From JAZREA01 sp045660545 (GTDB lineage: Bacteria; Bacillota; Clostridia; Monoglobales; Firm-18), in assembly GCA_045660545.1 (NCBI GenBank), contig JAZREA010000026.1, positions 1-64,000 of the forward strand: a DNA stretch of 64,000 bases. The letters run 5' to 3'. Every line of letters starts with the position of its first letter. Positions within the stretch are counted from its first letter, which is position 1. The notes under the pieces were generated by a model. That model made no database searches. It was not told the DNA's origin and was given only the letters and a program-made list of their open reading frames with translations. Position numbers and translations under genes: made by a program. Shown piece after piece: positions 8,447 to 17,047 of the stretch.

Positions 8447-9175
8447 TCAGTCCTTTTTGTATAATCCTGCTAAAAATTTACACATCATTATCCATAGGGC
8501 AGAGGAAAGTCTGTTTAGCGACTGTATAATGTCGTTTCTTTCTACATTTTTGTTTGCATCCTTAAACGCGTTATAGGCAACAAGCTCTGCCTTTCGCGTG
8601 ATGGTTCTTAGTCGGTTTAGTAGCGCAACAACTTTTCCCTGCTTGTACGAAGGGAGGAAGTGGCTTATCCCGTAGTGTTTCGTGGAATGATGTGAATGTT
8701 CCCTAAGCTCGTCTGCACTAAGTCCGATAAGCTTGTATTCTCCAAGCCTTTCGCCCGTAATCTCTGACTTTATAAGCAACCTTACAAGCTTAATTATCTC
8801 CTCAAGCTCGTTTACTATTTCCATATACCCCAGCTCATCAATAATCGTCTGCGCGTAAACAATCTCCGACTCTAAATGGTCCAGCACTCCTCTGTACTTG
8901 ATAACGGGGTGGTCTTTGAAAACAAGAATGTTGCCCCTAAGATGTGTCATATGCTCGGGCTTGTTTAAAATAACCCCGCCAAACACGGTTTCGTACCGCT
9001 TTTCTTCTTTGCTTATAGGAGCAGCGGATTTGACTATTCTTATGTTTTTGTCGTTTAAATATTCAATCGCAGAAGGTGTAAAGAGCTGACTTTCCGTGAC
9101 TCTTATCTCGCCCTTGGGCGCGATTTTGTTGTCGTTTATAAGCCTTTTTACCTCGGTTTCGTTGATTAACTCCAT
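8447..9175 (-). CDS. eutT: EutT-type corrinoid adenosyltransferase
   Basis: EutT makes adenosylcobalamin, the cofactor of ethanolamine ammonia-lyase. Recognisable EutT stretches are KPEHMTHLRGN, FKDHPVIKYRGVLDHLESEI and QSLNRLSSALWIMM in 242 residues. It lacks the HX11CCX2C metal motif of the Salmonella enzyme; the matching region has no cysteine cluster. Metal-independent EutT of this kind is known in some Firmicutes. The ATG has GGAGG eight bases upstream. It sits between the shell gene eutM and pduL. Confidence 0.88.
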   Translation of the reverse strand: MELINETEVKRLINDNKIAPKGEIRVTESQLFTPSAIEYLNDKNIRIVKSAAPISKEEKRYETVFGGVILNKPEHMTHLRGNILVFKDHPVIKYRGVLDHLESEIVYAQTIIDELGYMEIVNELEEIIKLVRLLIKSEITGERLGEYKLIGLSADELREHSHHSTKHYGISHFLPSYKQGKVVALLNRLRTITRKAELVAYNAFKDANKNVERNDIIQSLNRLSSALWIMMCKFLAGLYKKD

Positions 9176-9196
9176 AAAACGCGCCTCCGTGTGCCT

Positions 9197-9484
9197 TTAT
9201 TGTTGAGAGCCTTTTGGTAAGATGTTGTCGACCTCTGTGTGTGGTCTTGGTATAACGTGCACTGCAATCAGCTCACCAACTCTTTCTGCTGCGGACGCTC
9301 CTGCGTCTGTTGCGGCCTTTACTGCGCCCACATCTCCGCGTACCATAACTGTAACCAGTCCGCTGCCTATCTGTTCTTTACCTACGAGTGCAACGTTTGC
9401 GGCCTTTACCATTGCGTCCGCCGCCTCGATAGCACCTACAAGTCCTTTTGTTTCAATCATACCTAATGCGTTTGTACTTGGCAT
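9197..9484 (-). CDS. eutM: EutM/PduA-type hexameric shell protein
   Basis: A 95-residue single BMC domain starting MPSTNALGMIETKGLVGAIEAADAM, nearly the textbook EutM sequence. The pore-loop region reads KEQIGSGLVTVMVRGDVG. Hexamers tile the flat faces of the shell. CGGAGGT precedes the ATG. It follows eutE by 15 bases. It is likely the most abundant shell protein of this operon. Confidence 0.96.
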   Translation of the reverse strand: MPSTNALGMIETKGLVGAIEAADAMVKAANVALVGKEQIGSGLVTVMVRGDVGAVKAATDAGASAAERVGELIAVHVIPRPHTEVDNILPKGSQQ

Positions 9485-9499
9485 TATAATTACCTCCGT

Positions 9500-10963
9500 T
9501 TATATTAATTTTTTCATTACAGAATTTACTATATAGTCTATTGTGTCCTGATTTATATCTTTAATGCGAAAATTGCTTTCACAGCTTTTGTCCTGTCTGA
9601 TTTTGTCAAGCTCTCTTGTTCCAAAGGCGACCCTTTTAATGTTAATAAGGTCGTGAGGAGAGATGTTGTTCGAGGTCGAGCTTCCTCCCGAGGCTCCGCA
9701 CCCGAGAGTAAGTGCGGGAAAAAGGTTTGTAGTACCGCCTATTCCTCCGACAGAGCCGGGCGAATTTACAATAATTCTCGACGCAGGCACTTCCTTTGCA
9801 AAGCGCTTTATAAGCTCCTCGTCGTTACAGTGCATAATAAAGCTGTGGCCGATTCCTTCGAAGTTTAAAATTTCAATGCACCTTTGTAAAATCTCATCCG
9901 TTGATTCCTCGGCGTAAAGTGCTAAAACAGGAGCCAGCTTTTCTTGTGAATACGGGTGTTTTTCGCCGACCGATGTTTCACAAGCCACCAGCACACTGAC
10001 ATTTTGCGGTACGTTTGTAAGTCCGGCAATATCGGCAATATGCTTTGCAGTTTTGCCGACGATTTCGGGATTCATTTTACCTTTTTTAAAGAGTATTTTT
10101 GCCAGTTTCTCGGATTCGTCCTTGTTCATAAGGTAGGCGCCGTTTTCTAAAAGCGCAGACTTTACGTCTTCTAAAATACTTTTTTCTACAATTATAGATT
10201 GTTCCGATGCACATATTGTTCCGTTGTCAAAGGTCTTAGACTCAATAATGCATTTAATTGCATTTTTGACGTCGTAGCCTTTGTCGATAAAGGCTGGTCC
10301 GTTGCCTGCTCCAACGCCGATTGCAGGCGTGCCGGAGGAGTAGGCGGCCTTTACCATTCCGGGCCCGCCGGTTGCTAAAATAAGGTTAGTGTCTTTGTGC
10401 CTCATAAGCTCGTTTGTCGCCTCGATAGTAGGTATGCTTATGCACGATATCGCTCCGTCAGGCAGCCCTGCTTCGAGAGCGGCAGGGTATATTACTTTTA
10501 TCGTTTCTAAAATACAGTTTAGTGCCTTAGGGTGTGGAGAAAATATTATCGGATTTGCGCTTTTAATTGCTATCATAGCCTTGTATATTACAGTAGAAGT
10601 CGGGTTTGTCGAAGGGATGATACCTGCTATAATTCCCACAGGAGTTGCAAACTCCATAACCTTGTTTTCCTTGTCTTCGCCTATTAGTCCAACAGTTTTC
10701 ATGTTGCAGATGGCGTCATAAACCATTTTGGAGGCGAAGAGGTTTTTAACCGTCTTGTCCTTTGTGTTTCCAAATCCCGTTTCCGAAACAGCGAGTTCCG
10801 CAAGCCATTTCGCGTTCGCCTCGCCCGCTTTTGATATTGCGTGTACTATTTTATCAATCTCCGACTGGCTTAATTTTGCCAGTTTTTCTTTGGCCTCACA
10901 GGCGTTTTTGATAAGCTTTCTCACCTGTTGTATAGAGGCCAGGTCTTTATCCGTCAATTCCAT
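9500..10963 (-). CDS. eutE: CoA-acylating acetaldehyde dehydrogenase EutE
   Basis: Oxidises acetaldehyde to acetyl-CoA with NAD+ inside the microcompartment. The 487 residues include the catalytic cysteine in NGTICASEQSII and the cofactor loop ATGGPGMVKAAYSSG. The C-terminal PHDLINIKRVAFG is typical of EutE/PduP. ATG 10963 follows AAAAGGAG at 7 bases; a TTG two codons upstream is less well placed. The N-terminal helix (TDKDLASIQQVRKLIKNA) may help encapsulation. The start overlaps the end of the upstream BMC gene by 17 bases. Confidence 0.95.
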   Translation of the reverse strand: MELTDKDLASIQQVRKLIKNACEAKEKLAKLSQSEIDKIVHAISKAGEANAKWLAELAVSETGFGNTKDKTVKNLFASKMVYDAICNMKTVGLIGEDKENKVMEFATPVGIIAGIIPSTNPTSTVIYKAMIAIKSANPIIFSPHPKALNCILETIKVIYPAALEAGLPDGAISCISIPTIEATNELMRHKDTNLILATGGPGMVKAAYSSGTPAIGVGAGNGPAFIDKGYDVKNAIKCIIESKTFDNGTICASEQSIIVEKSILEDVKSALLENGAYLMNKDESEKLAKILFKKGKMNPEIVGKTAKHIADIAGLTNVPQNVSVLVACETSVGEKHPYSQEKLAPVLALYAEESTDEILQRCIEILNFEGIGHSFIMHCNDEELIKRFAKEVPASRIIVNSPGSVGGIGGTTNLFPALTLGCGASGGSSTSNNISPHDLINIKRVAFGTRELDKIRQDKSCESNFRIKDINQDTIDYIVNSVMKKLI

Positions 10964-11441
10964 TTTCAATCTCCTTTTTGGGCGAGTTTGTCATAATCGT
11001 TGTAATAAGGTCGTCTTTTTTAGCGGTCTTTAAAAACTGCTCGTCTGTTTTAATCTGCATAGCGTTTATAAGGTTTTTAAGGTCGGCGTTTGTCCGTGAA
11101 CGCAGGTCGTCTTCGGTAAGGTGTACCGTATCGCTTTTTTGAACCTTATTTTCTGTTGAATGTTGCTTTATAAGACCTTTTAAAAGCTGTGTGTCGTACC
11201 TTGGTATGATGTGCGTGGTTCTTAGCACGCCCACTTCTTTTGCTGCGTCCGCGCCTGCCTCAATAGCCGAGCGTATCGCCGACACGTCGCCTACAAGCTG
11301 GACTGTCATAATACCGCTTCCGACCTTTGTTATGCAGCTTAGTTTTACGTTTGCCGCCTTTAAGGCTGCGTCTGCTGCGGTAATTGCCGTGGGGCATCCA
11401 ATAACTTCAATTAACCCAAGTGCTCTTTGGTTTTCACTCAT
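10947..11441 (-). CDS. BMC-domain shell protein with C-terminal SAP-like extension (EutK-like)
   Basis: Residues 1-90 are a BMC domain (RALGLIEVIGCPTAITAADA, then KVGSGIMTVQLVGDV in the pore region). A charged linker (~95-120) leads to ~40 residues, RTNADLKNLINAMQIKTDEQF and KKDDLITTIM. Their spacing of Leu, basic and acidic residues resembles a SAP helix-extension-helix domain, usually nucleic-acid binding. Enterobacterial EutK is also a BMC protein with a helical nucleic-acid-binding-like tail, but that tail is of another fold. The gene overlaps eutL and eutE. The BMC assignment is firm; the tail assignment is inference. Confidence 0.8.
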   Translation of the reverse strand: MSENQRALGLIEVIGCPTAITAADAALKAANVKLSCITKVGSGIMTVQLVGDVSAIRSAIEAGADAAKEVGVLRTTHIIPRYDTQLLKGLIKQHSTENKVQKSDTVHLTEDDLRSRTNADLKNLINAMQIKTDEQFLKTAKKDDLITTIMTNSPKKEIENGIDG

Positions 11442-12090
11442 ATCTGATATTCACCTCCGCAATATTTTCAACCGCCTGCGCAAAGGCTGAGCAGGCAGCA
11501 AAGCAGGCAGACTGTGTACCTGTTAAAAGACCTCCGCCATAGTTAGTCTCGCTCGGCGGATTAAAGTACGAAACGATTTTTACATCCGCTGCTTTTAACG
11601 CAGCATCAAGTCCGTAGACTGCTTCAAGAGGTGGTGCAATAAGGTATGCCAGCGCCTCGCCTTGCTCTATATTTGCGACGGAGGAAAGGTAGCTGCCTGT
11701 TCTTGAAACTGTATGTGCGTAGTAGTTTATGCTGTTGTCGTCGTTTGCGCTTATGAAGCAGTCCCCGTTTTTAAAATAGTCTTCGACGGCCTTTATTCCG
11801 CTTCGGACTTCGGCAGGGCTTGCGCCTCCCAATATTCCGATTACCTCTCCTGCAAGCTTTGTTGATGCGTTGCCTGCTCCGGCGTACATAGACCTTGCGT
11901 ATACTACGTCAACGTCAGAAGCTTTTGTCGCCTCGTCAAGAGCCGTGTAGAGTACGTCGTCAGAGTCTGCGGTAATTATTCCGATGCACCTGTACTTTTC
12001 GTCAACACCCATTTCCTTTGAAAGCTGAGGGCTTAGGTTGGCTATAACTCTTACGCCTAAAATATTTGCTCTTAATTTTTCGTGTTTCAT
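11434..12090 (-). CDS. eutL: EutL tandem-BMC shell protein
   Basis: A 218-residue protein with two fused BMC folds that forms pseudohexameric trimers with a gated pore for large cofactors. Typical EutL stretches are SKEMGVDEKYRCIGIITADS, YARSMYAGAGNASTKLAGE and the C-terminal FNPPSETNYGGGLLTG. GAGGTG lies five bases before the ATG. Gene order eutB-eutC-eutL is the classic one. Confidence 0.95.
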   Translation of the reverse strand: MKHEKLRANILGVRVIANLSPQLSKEMGVDEKYRCIGIITADSDDVLYTALDEATKASDVDVVYARSMYAGAGNASTKLAGEVIGILGGASPAEVRSGIKAVEDYFKNGDCFISANDDNSINYYAHTVSRTGSYLSSVANIEQGEALAYLIAPPLEAVYGLDAALKAADVKIVSYFNPPSETNYGGGLLTGTQSACFAACSAFAQAVENIAEVNIRYE

Positions 12091-12103
12091 ATTTTCACCT
12101 CAA

Positions 12104-13012
12104 TCAGCGTGCGTCTCTAAGGTCAATTCCCGAGGCCTTTTTGTCGAGCATTTTTTTAATAAGCTCTGCTGTGTGCGCCCCCGCCTCTACGGCGGTTGTG
12201 CCGCCCTTGTGGATGTTGGATATAACAGTTCTCTTTGACTCGGGTATGCCGATTTTTGGCTTGTAGGTGATGTACGCCGACATAGACTCGGCGGTAACAA
12301 GCCCCGGTCTTTCGCCAATTAATATACATATAACGTCTGCGTTTGTAATTTCGCCAATTGCGTCCATAGAGCCCACTCTTGCGTATTTTACAAACAAAAC
12401 GGGAGGTACGTCTATGTTGTAGCCCGAAAGGCCCTGAACAATTGCAGGAATCATATCCTCCACATTTGCCTCAACAGCGGAGGAGGATAGCCCGTCCCCT
12501 ACAACTATTAAAACTTTGGGGTTTGAGCCACAGGTTTTTTTAATTACCTCTTGCTCTTTTGTGTCAAAGCGCCTGCCCAGGTCGGGACGGGTTAAATATT
12601 CGTCCTTGTCCTTGCAAAGAGTTTGTACAAAGACAAACTTGTTTTTCTCTATAAACTCCTCGGACACGTCGTTAAATATTGTGTCCTGTGCGGCGGCGTG
12701 GTCAGCCCTCATTCTAAGCTGAGTTTTTGTCATGTACCTTGCGCCCGCGTGCCCGACCCCAAGCCTTGCGGGGGTCTTTGACTTCATCTTTAAATATTCG
12801 TCTTTGTTTTTAGGGCTTTTTACCAAAAGAAGCTTTTTAAGCTCTATCTTTGTAATGTCTTCTATAAAGCCCGCTTCACCCTCGGTATGTGTAGGCTCAC
12901 TAATTGGCTCGGTGTTCATGTTTTTAGTAACGTGTGGCTTTTGCGGGCTTTCTTTTAACACCATATCGTTTACCATATCTTCAATAAGCTTTCGAAGCTC
13001 GGTTTCAATCAT
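12104..13012 (-). CDS. eutC: Ethanolamine ammonia-lyase small subunit
   Basis: Pairs with EutB to form the adenosylcobalamin-dependent lyase that splits ethanolamine to acetaldehyde and ammonia. Conserved EutC parts include TPARLGVGHAGARYMTKTQL, NPKVLIVVGDGLSSSAVEAN and ILIGERPGLVTAESM. The first ~20 residues (IETELRKLIEDMVNDMVL) are an amphipathic helix, followed by a polar linker to ~50. This layout matches cargo-targeting peptides. AAAGGA lies 9 bases before the ATG. The eutB gene ends 23 bases upstream in the same operon. Confidence 0.95.
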   Translation of the reverse strand: MIETELRKLIEDMVNDMVLKESPQKPHVTKNMNTEPISEPTHTEGEAGFIEDITKIELKKLLLVKSPKNKDEYLKMKSKTPARLGVGHAGARYMTKTQLRMRADHAAAQDTIFNDVSEEFIEKNKFVFVQTLCKDKDEYLTRPDLGRRFDTKEQEVIKKTCGSNPKVLIVVGDGLSSSAVEANVEDMIPAIVQGLSGYNIDVPPVLFVKYARVGSMDAIGEITNADVICILIGERPGLVTAESMSAYITYKPKIGIPESKRTVISNIHKGGTTAVEAGAHTAELIKKMLDKKASGIDLRDAR

Positions 13013-13035
13013 CTTTTCATATCCTTTCTTTAAGA

Positions 13036-14400
13036 TTAAAATAGAACGGACGCATCTCCTGCGAGTGCGGTAAGCTTGCCCTCCTCAGTTACAAACCCCA
13101 TCTTTACAAGCCATTCGTGGAAAGGCTTTATAGCCGTAAGACCAAACATTTCTCTTAAAGCTGCGGTCTCGTGGTATCCTGTTGTCTGGTAGTTTAGCAT
13201 AACGTCGTCGCCGTGTGGGATTCCCATAAAGTAGTTGCATCCCGCGCTTGTCAGCAGCACGGCTAAGTCCTCGATGGTGTTTTGGTCCGCTTTCATATGA
13301 TTGGTGTAACAAGCGTCGCATCCCATAGGTATTCCTGTAAGCTTGCCCATAAAGTGGTCTTCAAGCCCCGCGCGGCTTACCTGCCTGCCGTCGTACAGAT
13401 ATTCAGGCCCGATAAATCCGACTACCGTGTTTACAAGGAATGGTTCAAAGCGCTTTGCAAAGCCGTAGCACCTTGCCTCCATAGTAACCTGGTCTGTGTC
13501 GTAGTGTGCCTCGGAGGAAAGCTCCGAGCCTTGTCCTGTTTCAAAGTACATTACGTTAGGGCCTTTGGCAGTACCTTCTGTCAGCGCTATGTTGCGTGCC
13601 TCTTCAAGCGTCTTTGCGTTAAAACCAAACGCAGTGTTGCCAAGCTCACTTCCCGCAATCGACTGGAAAATCAGGTCAGAAGGCGCTCCCCTTTTAATAG
13701 AGTCCATCTGCGTAGTTACGTGCGCCAGTACGCATGTCTGCGTGGGTATATTGAATTTTTGTTTTGTTTCTTCAAATCTGTTTAGGATTCTTGATACGCT
13801 CTCTACCGAGTCGTCAACGGGGTTGAGTCCTAAGACTGCGTCCCCGATTCCGTATGTCAGCCCTTCTAAGAGCGATATAGTTATTCCGTCGGGGTCGTCG
13901 GTCGGGTGGTTGGGCTGCAACCTTGCCGAAAGGGTACCTCTCTCGCCGATTGTTGTGTTGCAGTGTGCGGTTATGCTGATTTTACGAGCCGCATATATAA
14001 GGTCCATGTTTGACATAAGCTTTGCGACCGCCGCCACCATCTCGGACGTCAGCCCTCTTGATATACGCTTAATCATATCTTCTGTGGTGTCTTCACAAAG
14101 TATCCACTCTCTTAGCTCGCCTACTGTCATGTCCTTAATTTCGTTGTAAATTTTAAGGTTGACGTCGTCAATTATAATCCTTGTTACCTCGTCTTGCTCG
14201 TATGGTACGGCGGGGTTTTCGAACAAATCTTTAAGCCTTATTTCCGAAAGTACAACCTTTGCCGCCACTCTTTCCTCGGCAGTTTCGGCGGCGATTTTAG
14301 CCAGCTTGTCGCCCGATTTTTCTTCGTTTGCCTTTGCCATAACCTCTTTTAAGCTTTTAAATTCATAAGTATGACCAAAGAGCTTTGTTCTTAAAATCAT
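13036..14400 (-). CDS. eutB: Ethanolamine ammonia-lyase large subunit
   Basis: Catalytic TIM-barrel subunit, 454 residues, the normal family length. Conserved stretches include ETAEERVAAKVVLSEIRL, NTTIGERGTLSARLQPNHP and FETGQGSELSSEAHYDTDQV. ATG 14400 is chosen because AAAGGAG lies 8 bases upstream; a GTG three codons earlier overlaps the ribosome site. It lies 13 bases after eutA. Confidence 0.97.
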   Translation of the reverse strand: MILRTKLFGHTYEFKSLKEVMAKANEEKSGDKLAKIAAETAEERVAAKVVLSEIRLKDLFENPAVPYEQDEVTRIIIDDVNLKIYNEIKDMTVGELREWILCEDTTEDMIKRISRGLTSEMVAAVAKLMSNMDLIYAARKISITAHCNTTIGERGTLSARLQPNHPTDDPDGITISLLEGLTYGIGDAVLGLNPVDDSVESVSRILNRFEETKQKFNIPTQTCVLAHVTTQMDSIKRGAPSDLIFQSIAGSELGNTAFGFNAKTLEEARNIALTEGTAKGPNVMYFETGQGSELSSEAHYDTDQVTMEARCYGFAKRFEPFLVNTVVGFIGPEYLYDGRQVSRAGLEDHFMGKLTGIPMGCDACYTNHMKADQNTIEDLAVLLTSAGCNYFMGIPHGDDVMLNYQTTGYHETAALREMFGLTAIKPFHEWLVKMGFVTEEGKLTALAGDASVLF

Positions 14401-14413
14401 TAAATACACTCCT

Positions 14414-15799
14414 TTAATTAAAAACTAATGTCTTAATCACAACTGCAATTGCGCTACCGTCCGCAACAGGATTTCCGATATCTATATAATCGCCGTTAGC
14501 AAGAGAAATTCCGTCAATACATATAATAGATTTTTTAAGCCTTATTTTTAGCGCTTGTCCAAGCGCCTTTGCGATGTCGTTTTCGGTAACAATAACCAAT
14601 GGGTCCAGATTTGAAACCGAGCTTGCAATGCAGTCTGCGTACTTGTTAATTTCGTCAAATGTTGGTGGTTTTACTCCCTCAAAGGCGATTGCAAGAGTGT
14701 CAATACTGCTCTGCGTTTTGTACCAGTCGATTTTCTTTTTCAAAGCCTCGTCAAGATGATTTTCGTCCTCCGGGGTAAGCTTTAATACAGGCAGGTTTTT
14801 TATGGGTAACAGCTCTTTTGCGTACTCAATTGTGCTGCCGCTTATCTCTGTTGTGTGTATGCCTGCCCCTACGACTGTTGCGCGTATCGTTTCTTCGCCT
14901 TTTATAAGCTCGTATTTGTCTTTGAATGACGAGCAAAATATCGCCTTGCCCAAGAAAACCCCTATGTCACCGTACTTATACAGCTCGTTGTATTCCTGCT
15001 TGTAAACGTAATCGGACACACCGCCTGAGAAGCTTATGCAGTCAATTTTGTGGTCGGGTAAAATCCCCTTGTTTGTGACGAATGTGTCAAAGAGAGCGTC
15101 CCTTTTTAGTATGTTTGCGCCTTGCAGTAGCGCGGCTACCATAACGTCCGTTACTCTTTTTGCCTTTTCCTCGTCCAGCGTGTCGCCCACCTCGATAGAG
15201 GGGACAGCCCTTTTGACCTTTTCAGATATATAGGTAATCTTTTTGTCTTTATCTATCTTTACAAGACGCCCGCCGACGTCCATGCACCCTGTGTCGATAA
15301 CCTCGCCGTCTTTAAAGAGGGCAAAGTTGCTTGTGCCGCCGCCTACGTCGATGTTCAGTACCGACTTTTTGTGCTTTTTTGAATATTCGCAGGCACCTGC
15401 ACCTTTTCCTGATATGATGCTCTCAAGGTCCGGCCCCGCTGTCGCTACGACAAAGTCGCCTGCAAATCCGCTGAGCGTCTGCAATACTTCGCTCGCGTTT
15501 TCCTTTCTTGCTGTCTCTCCCGTTATGATAACGGCGCCTGTGTCGATTTGCTCCTTCTTTACGCCTGCACGGTGATACTCGTTTTCGATAATCGTTTTAA
15601 TCGCGTCGCAGTCGATTGTTGAGCGGTTTAGAAGAGGGGTAAAGTATATAAGGCTTTTGTATGCAATCTTTTTGTCAGTTATGGCAATCTTAGGTACCGA
15701 AAAGCCCGCTGCCGTGTTTTTTACTGTGATTTTAGAAAACACAAGCTGGGTTGTACTGGTGCCGATGTCGATTCCTACGCTTAATAGTTCCTGTTCCAA
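14414..15799 (-). CDS. eutA: Ethanolamine ammonia-lyase reactivating factor EutA
   Basis: EutA removes damaged cobalamin from EutBC using ATP so that fresh cofactor can bind. The 461-residue protein opens with SVGIDIGTSTTQLVFSKI, a phosphate-binding loop of the actin/Hsp70 ATPase fold. It also has VLNIDVGGGTSNFALFKDG and ISFSGGVSDYVY. Translation starts at TTG 15799, five bases after AGGGGTG. Its start is 10 bases after the alcohol dehydrogenase stop. Confidence 0.95.
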   Translation of the reverse strand: MEQELLSVGIDIGTSTTQLVFSKITVKNTAAGFSVPKIAITDKKIAYKSLIYFTPLLNRSTIDCDAIKTIIENEYHRAGVKKEQIDTGAVIITGETARKENASEVLQTLSGFAGDFVVATAGPDLESIISGKGAGACEYSKKHKKSVLNIDVGGGTSNFALFKDGEVIDTGCMDVGGRLVKIDKDKKITYISEKVKRAVPSIEVGDTLDEEKAKRVTDVMVAALLQGANILKRDALFDTFVTNKGILPDHKIDCISFSGGVSDYVYKQEYNELYKYGDIGVFLGKAIFCSSFKDKYELIKGEETIRATVVGAGIHTTEISGSTIEYAKELLPIKNLPVLKLTPEDENHLDEALKKKIDWYKTQSSIDTLAIAFEGVKPPTFDEINKYADCIASSVSNLDPLVIVTENDIAKALGQALKIRLKKSIICIDGISLANGDYIDIGNPVADGSAIAVVIKTLVFN

Positions 15800-15809
15800 A
15801 TTTACACCC

Positions 15810-16916
15810 CTAACGTATGTTGTTTATAATATCAATAATGTCTTTTTTGCTTACAGGCTGAGGGTTTGTTTTTATGCATGCATCTTTTAGTGCGCCCTGC
15901 GCAATCTCCTCTGCAATGTGTGCGTCCGGATTAATTCCTGCAAGAGAAAGCTTCGTTGGAATACATAGAGATTTTAAAAGTCCCTCAATCTTGCGAACCA
16001 GCCCTCTTACAAGGATTTTTGTGCTTGTGCCGCTGACTCCCATAAGCCTTGCTATGTTTTCGTACCTTTTTGCACACGGGTTTTCTGTTTTACTGTTGTA
16101 GTCGTAGATGCCGCTGTTAAATTTAATAACTTCTGTAAGAAGCATCCCGTTAATTCTGCCGTGAGGAATTTTCAGCCTGCCGCCAGTGTTGTGTGCTATC
16201 GCGTGGTTTAGCCCCAATGAAGCACTGTTAAAAGCAAGACCTGCCATTAATGAGGCTGTGTGCATATTTTCCTTTGCGACCATATCTCCGTTATAGGATT
16301 TTAATAGGTTGTTACAAACCAGCACAATCGCTTCTTTGGCAAACGCGTCGGAAAATTCGTTGGCGTTTTTGGAAACATACGCTTCGATGGCATGCGTAAG
16401 AACGTCTATCCCCGTGTCCGCAACAACAGCCTTTGGCACTGTTTTTACAAACTCCGTTTCCAATATTGCAACATCAGGTATCATTTTGTTCGACACCAGA
16501 GGATATTTAATACCTTTTTCCTTGTCGGTAATTACCGAAAACGATGTAACCTCCGACCCTGTGCCGCTCGTGGTCGGAATCGCGACAAATTTAACATCAT
16601 CGAGTTTGGCGTATAAAATAACAGCCTTTGCAGTGTCGATTGCAGAGCCGCCACCTATCGCTATGATACAGTCGGGCTTGTAGCCGGAAATTTCTTTAAT
16701 TCCGGCTGCTACGGTCTGTAAAGGCGGGTCGGGCACAATGTCAGAAAAGATTTTGTAATCCTTGCCACCGAGTTGCTCCGTAATGTTGTTGATTAGTCCT
16801 CCCGACACAATAAAAGGGTCTGCAAAGATAAAAAACTTCTTTGCTTTTAGGTATCTTAAATACGAAACAGCTCCGCTCCCAAATACGATTTCAGGCTTTA
16901 ATGCGAATGTTTTCAT
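15810..16916 (-). CDS. eutG: Iron-containing alcohol dehydrogenase (EutG-like)
   Basis: Reduces acetaldehyde to ethanol and regenerates NAD+ used by EutE. The 368-residue type III dehydrogenase has the NAD loop IAIGGGSAIDTAKAV, TTSGTGSEVTSF and the metal site DVLTHAIEAYVS with GLNHAIAHNTGG. ATG 16916 lies 11 bases after AGGAG; the GTG four codons upstream overlaps the ribosome site. It is the first gene of the eut operon. The gene symbol rests on context, since many paralogues exist. Confidence 0.88.
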   Translation of the reverse strand: MKTFALKPEIVFGSGAVSYLRYLKAKKFFIFADPFIVSGGLINNITEQLGGKDYKIFSDIVPDPPLQTVAAGIKEISGYKPDCIIAIGGGSAIDTAKAVILYAKLDDVKFVAIPTTSGTGSEVTSFSVITDKEKGIKYPLVSNKMIPDVAILETEFVKTVPKAVVADTGIDVLTHAIEAYVSKNANEFSDAFAKEAIVLVCNNLLKSYNGDMVAKENMHTASLMAGLAFNSASLGLNHAIAHNTGGRLKIPHGRINGMLLTEVIKFNSGIYDYNSKTENPCAKRYENIARLMGVSGTSTKILVRGLVRKIEGLLKSLCIPTKLSLAGINPDAHIAEEIAQGALKDACIKTNPQPVSKKDIIDIINNIR

Positions 16917-17018
16917 GTTATAATCCACTCCTATACATAAAGTATAATTTGTTATTTTTTCAAAAAATATTCACAATATGTTAATCTTGTATGCTGATTT
17001 TTGCTGATTAAGCAACAA

Positions 17019-17047
17019 CTCCCCCGCCTTATATAAAGGAGGGGGAG
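17019..17047. other. GC-rich hairpin in the eut/TIGR04086 divergent region
   Basis: CTCCCCC-G-CCTT and AAGG-A-GGGGGAG fold around a short AT loop. On neither side is there a good T run, so it is not a clear terminator. It lies ~100 bases upstream of the first eut gene and could be a leader structure or an operator. The rest of the 192-base gap has AT-rich sequence with a weak TATACT on the minus strand near 16940, but I see no convincing -35. Confidence 0.45.
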
